Source: Verrucomicrobiota bacterium (GTDB taxonomy: Bacteria; Verrucomicrobiota; Verrucomicrobiia; Verrucomicrobiales; Akkermansiaceae). Taken from it: a DNA stretch of 64,000 nt. Below are positions 62,255-64,000 of this stretch, piece by piece; the stretch's first letter is position 1, and each line of letters opens with the position of its first letter. Under the pieces are notes generated by a model. The model was not told where the DNA came from. It ran no database searches and saw nothing but the letters and a program-made list of their open reading frames with translations. The position numbers were made by a program, and so were the translations under genes. The DNA is taken from contig JAFLEH010000009.1 of assembly GCA_017301995.1 (NCBI GenBank), positions 124,001 to 188,000 on the forward strand, given 5' to 3'.

Positions 62255-62265
62255 AGGATTCCCGA

Positions 62266-64000
62266 CTAGGGAAAAATCCGGATTCCGTCTGCTGCGGCAA
62301 CATCAAGGACCCTGCGGGCTTCTTCGGGGTGGCCAAGCGCGATTTCCATCAGGTGCCGATACAGAATGGCCTCCGGATTGTAGGGAGCGATTTCGTACGC
62401 GAGTTGGTTGAATGCCTTTTTGAATTCGCTGGCCTTGATCTTCTCTAACATCACGTCGCCGTCTTCAGGCCGCATTTTGCTTGTCCAAAACCACCGCCGG
62501 ATGGAAACGTCGTCGCCGTCGATCCGGAAGGAATTCTCCATCAGAGCCGCCGCTTCCCGAACCAGCGGGTGGCCGGCGGCGGCGGAGGATGTCGCCTCGT
62601 TGGCCAGCAACACCGTGATGATATCGCAGGAGTTCAATTGCCATCGGTTGGTCTGATAGATCGTGTCCACCGCCGGATCTTTCCGCAGATCTTCAAGTAC
62701 GGCGGCTCCCAACATCTCGCCTAACACGGTGTTGGTGGTGGCGCACGGCGACTTCTTATGCAGGGACCGGGCCCTATCCAGCAAATCCGCGACATCGGTA
62801 CCGCCCGCGCGCAGCCGCGAGGAATTCTCCAGGGAGATTGCGGCGACTTCCAACAGCACCCGTGTGCCGGGTTTGGCGTCCGCGGGAAGCGAATCGAGAG
62901 CCTTCCGGTTGCGTTCGATCGATTTGGCCAGGCCCTCGGCCTCCGCCTTGGTGAACTTCCCCGAATAACGCGGCTTGGCGCGTTCGAGAGCTTGGCTGTG
63001 GTCGATCCCGGCGGCACGGATTTTCTCCAGCAAGGTCTTGATTTCCGCGTGATCCTTCGACGCGACGTGGAATGCCGCCATGGCGGCGTAAAGCCCCGGA
63101 TTTTTGGGAGACATGACAAGGGCCTGCGAGAGCACCTTGCGCGCCTCGGCGGTGTGCGGAGATCTGGCCAGCCCGTCGATCGCCGCCTTGAATTCTTCGG
63201 ATGTCGCCGCAAGGCCTACCCGCGCGCCCGACGCCGCCATTTCTGGAACGATCTCGAGATCAAGCAGCTTTTCGTTCATCTCCCAGTTTGCCAGGTTCAG
63301 ATAGGAACTCCCAAGATTCTCCAACAGAATCGAACTTTGTTCCAAGCGTGAGGCGCGAGCGATGTTCTCCACCGATTTGCGGAAATCCGCCACGCTGCCG
63401 GTCAGCATGGCGAGGTTCTGCCACACGAGCGCCTCGTTGTTCAGGCGGCTCGCGGACTCCGGAAGGGTCTCGTAAACCTCGGCAGCCTTGCGGAATTCGG
63501 CCTTGGCTTCGTCAATCCGTCCCGCAAGTTGTGCCAGTTCGCCAGCGTTGGAATGGAGTTGGGCCTTGACCTCACCCTGTGCGCTGTCGCAACGGAGCAG
63601 CCATTTCCGCCGGTCATCGGAGTCGGTACACATCACCTGCCGCACACTGGCAAGCATCTGCTTTTTGGACGTGTCGGATTCGGAAGTCCACGCTTCCTCG
63701 ATCATGGATCGGGCGCTATCCGCCTCGCCCACGTCCCGCAGGCGATCCGCCACCTGCAGCACCCATTCGCTGGCCCGCTTGTGGCTATCCAGCAGTTCGT
63801 CGAACAGTTTCCTGCCCTCCTGATGTTTGCCAAGCCAGTAGGAAATCTCTCCGAGAAAAAGCCGGAACTCGTCGGTCTCACCGGCCGCGCCGCGGATTGA
63901 TAGAAAGGTTTGCTCGGCGCTTTGCAGCAGGTTCTGCCGCTCGCCAGCATCGGTGACTTCCCTGGACAGATTCAGTTCCGAGATCCCGAGTTGCATCACC
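62266..64000 (-). CDS. TPR-like helical-repeat protein, 5' end beyond the window
   Basis: An almost entirely helical frame open to the window edge, with TPR-like units (AEFRKAAEVYETLPESASRL, LENLGSSYLNLANWEMNEKL, VLSQALVMSPKNPGLYAAMA). At least 577 residues are visible. No catalytic domain is visible; a kinase or other domain could lie upstream. TPR arrays mediate protein interaction. The frame begins with an in-frame GTG at the edge, but I treat it as partial. Confidence 0.7.
   Translation of the reverse strand, partial: VMQLGISELNLSREVTDAGERQNLLQSAEQTFLSIRGAAGETDEFRLFLGEISYWLGKHQEGRKLFDELLDSHKRASEWVLQVADRLRDVGEADSARSMIEEAWTSESDTSKKQMLASVRQVMCTDSDDRRKWLLRCDSAQGEVKAQLHSNAGELAQLAGRIDEAKAEFRKAAEVYETLPESASRLNNEALVWQNLAMLTGSVADFRKSVENIARASRLEQSSILLENLGSSYLNLANWEMNEKLLDLEIVPEMAASGARVGLAATSEEFKAAIDGLARSPHTAEARKVLSQALVMSPKNPGLYAAMAAFHVASKDHAEIKTLLEKIRAAGIDHSQALERAKPRYSGKFTKAEAEGLAKSIERNRKALDSLPADAKPGTRVLLEVAAISLENSSRLRAGGTDVADLLDRARSLHKKSPCATTNTVLGEMLGAAVLEDLRKDPAVDTIYQTNRWQLNSCDIITVLLANEATSSAAAGHPLVREAAALMENSFRIDGDDVSIRRWFWTSKMRPEDGDVMLEKIKASEFKKAFNQLAYEIAPYNPEAILYRHLMEIALGHPEEARRVLDVAAADGIRIFP

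Overview
The window is GC-rich chromosomal DNA from a member of the Verrucomicrobiota, most likely order Verrucomicrobiales (Luteolibacter/Haloferula-like). This rests on gene content: a PEP-CTERM autotransporter-like protein, a secreted sialate O-acetylesterase, mannonate dehydratase, PQQ-propeller and TPR proteins, a perfect match to the verrucomicrobial LexA motif, and highly expressed genes that start in a CACCATG-like context with no Shine-Dalgarno sequence. No 16S rRNA is present, so placement below phylum is an inference.

Layout. 1-9.3 kb: end of a NarL-type response regulator, mannonate dehydratase, a PI-PLC-like lipase, diadenylate cyclase cdaA with a tiny overlapping YbbR-like ORF, a divergent oxyR-like/katG pair, and a sialate O-acetylesterase. 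9.3-23.2 kb: a repeat-laden accessory region. It holds two unequal copies of one cassette (Tat-signal protein, membrane-anchored helical protein, intergenic repeat, glycosyltransferase start); one copy is decayed (10.2-11.9 kb) and one intact (14.0-23.2 kb), with tatA and a repeat-invaded glycosyltransferase-like gene between them. The intact copy ends in two very unusual fused glycosyltransferases (GT8-like + GT6-like; GT14-like + GT31-like + GT10-like). 23.4-39.0 kb: a cell-wall amidase and ymdB, then the conserved block tRNA-Thr, tuf, tRNA-Trp, secE, nusG, rplK, rplA, rplJ, rplL, rpoB, rpoC. 39.0-43.3 kb: a 33-bp perfect inverted repeat abutting rtcB, a small membrane protein, an MFS transporter/ankyrin pair and tRNA-Leu. 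43.3-49.9 kb: an island with methyltransferase and ParB-like remnants, a frameshifted HNH-like gene, and an AT-rich operon of a small acidic protein, a 715-aa protein with an HEALH motif, a 302-aa unknown and a SIR2-domain protein. 49.9-64 kb: glutathione peroxidase, ilvA, a DUF5009-type acyltransferase, rpsB-tsf with a terminator, a coiled-coil exported protein, a REP cluster, a PQQ-propeller protein, an enolase-superfamily gene with an in-frame TGA, a PEP-CTERM protein and a TPR-like protein that runs off the end.

Functionally the window joins housekeeping transcription/translation, oxidative-stress defence (katG, oxyR-like, glutathione peroxidase) and glycan handling. The two strongest candidates for undescribed biology are the SIR2/HEALH operon at 45.1-49.4 kb, a plausible anti-phage or abortive-infection module, and the multi-domain glycosyltransferase locus at 14.0-23.2 kb, a possible assembly line for a branched, fucosylated surface glycan using domain families best known from animals and plants. 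Dispersed palindromic repeats run through the accessory DNA and have entered at least two reading frames without closing them.
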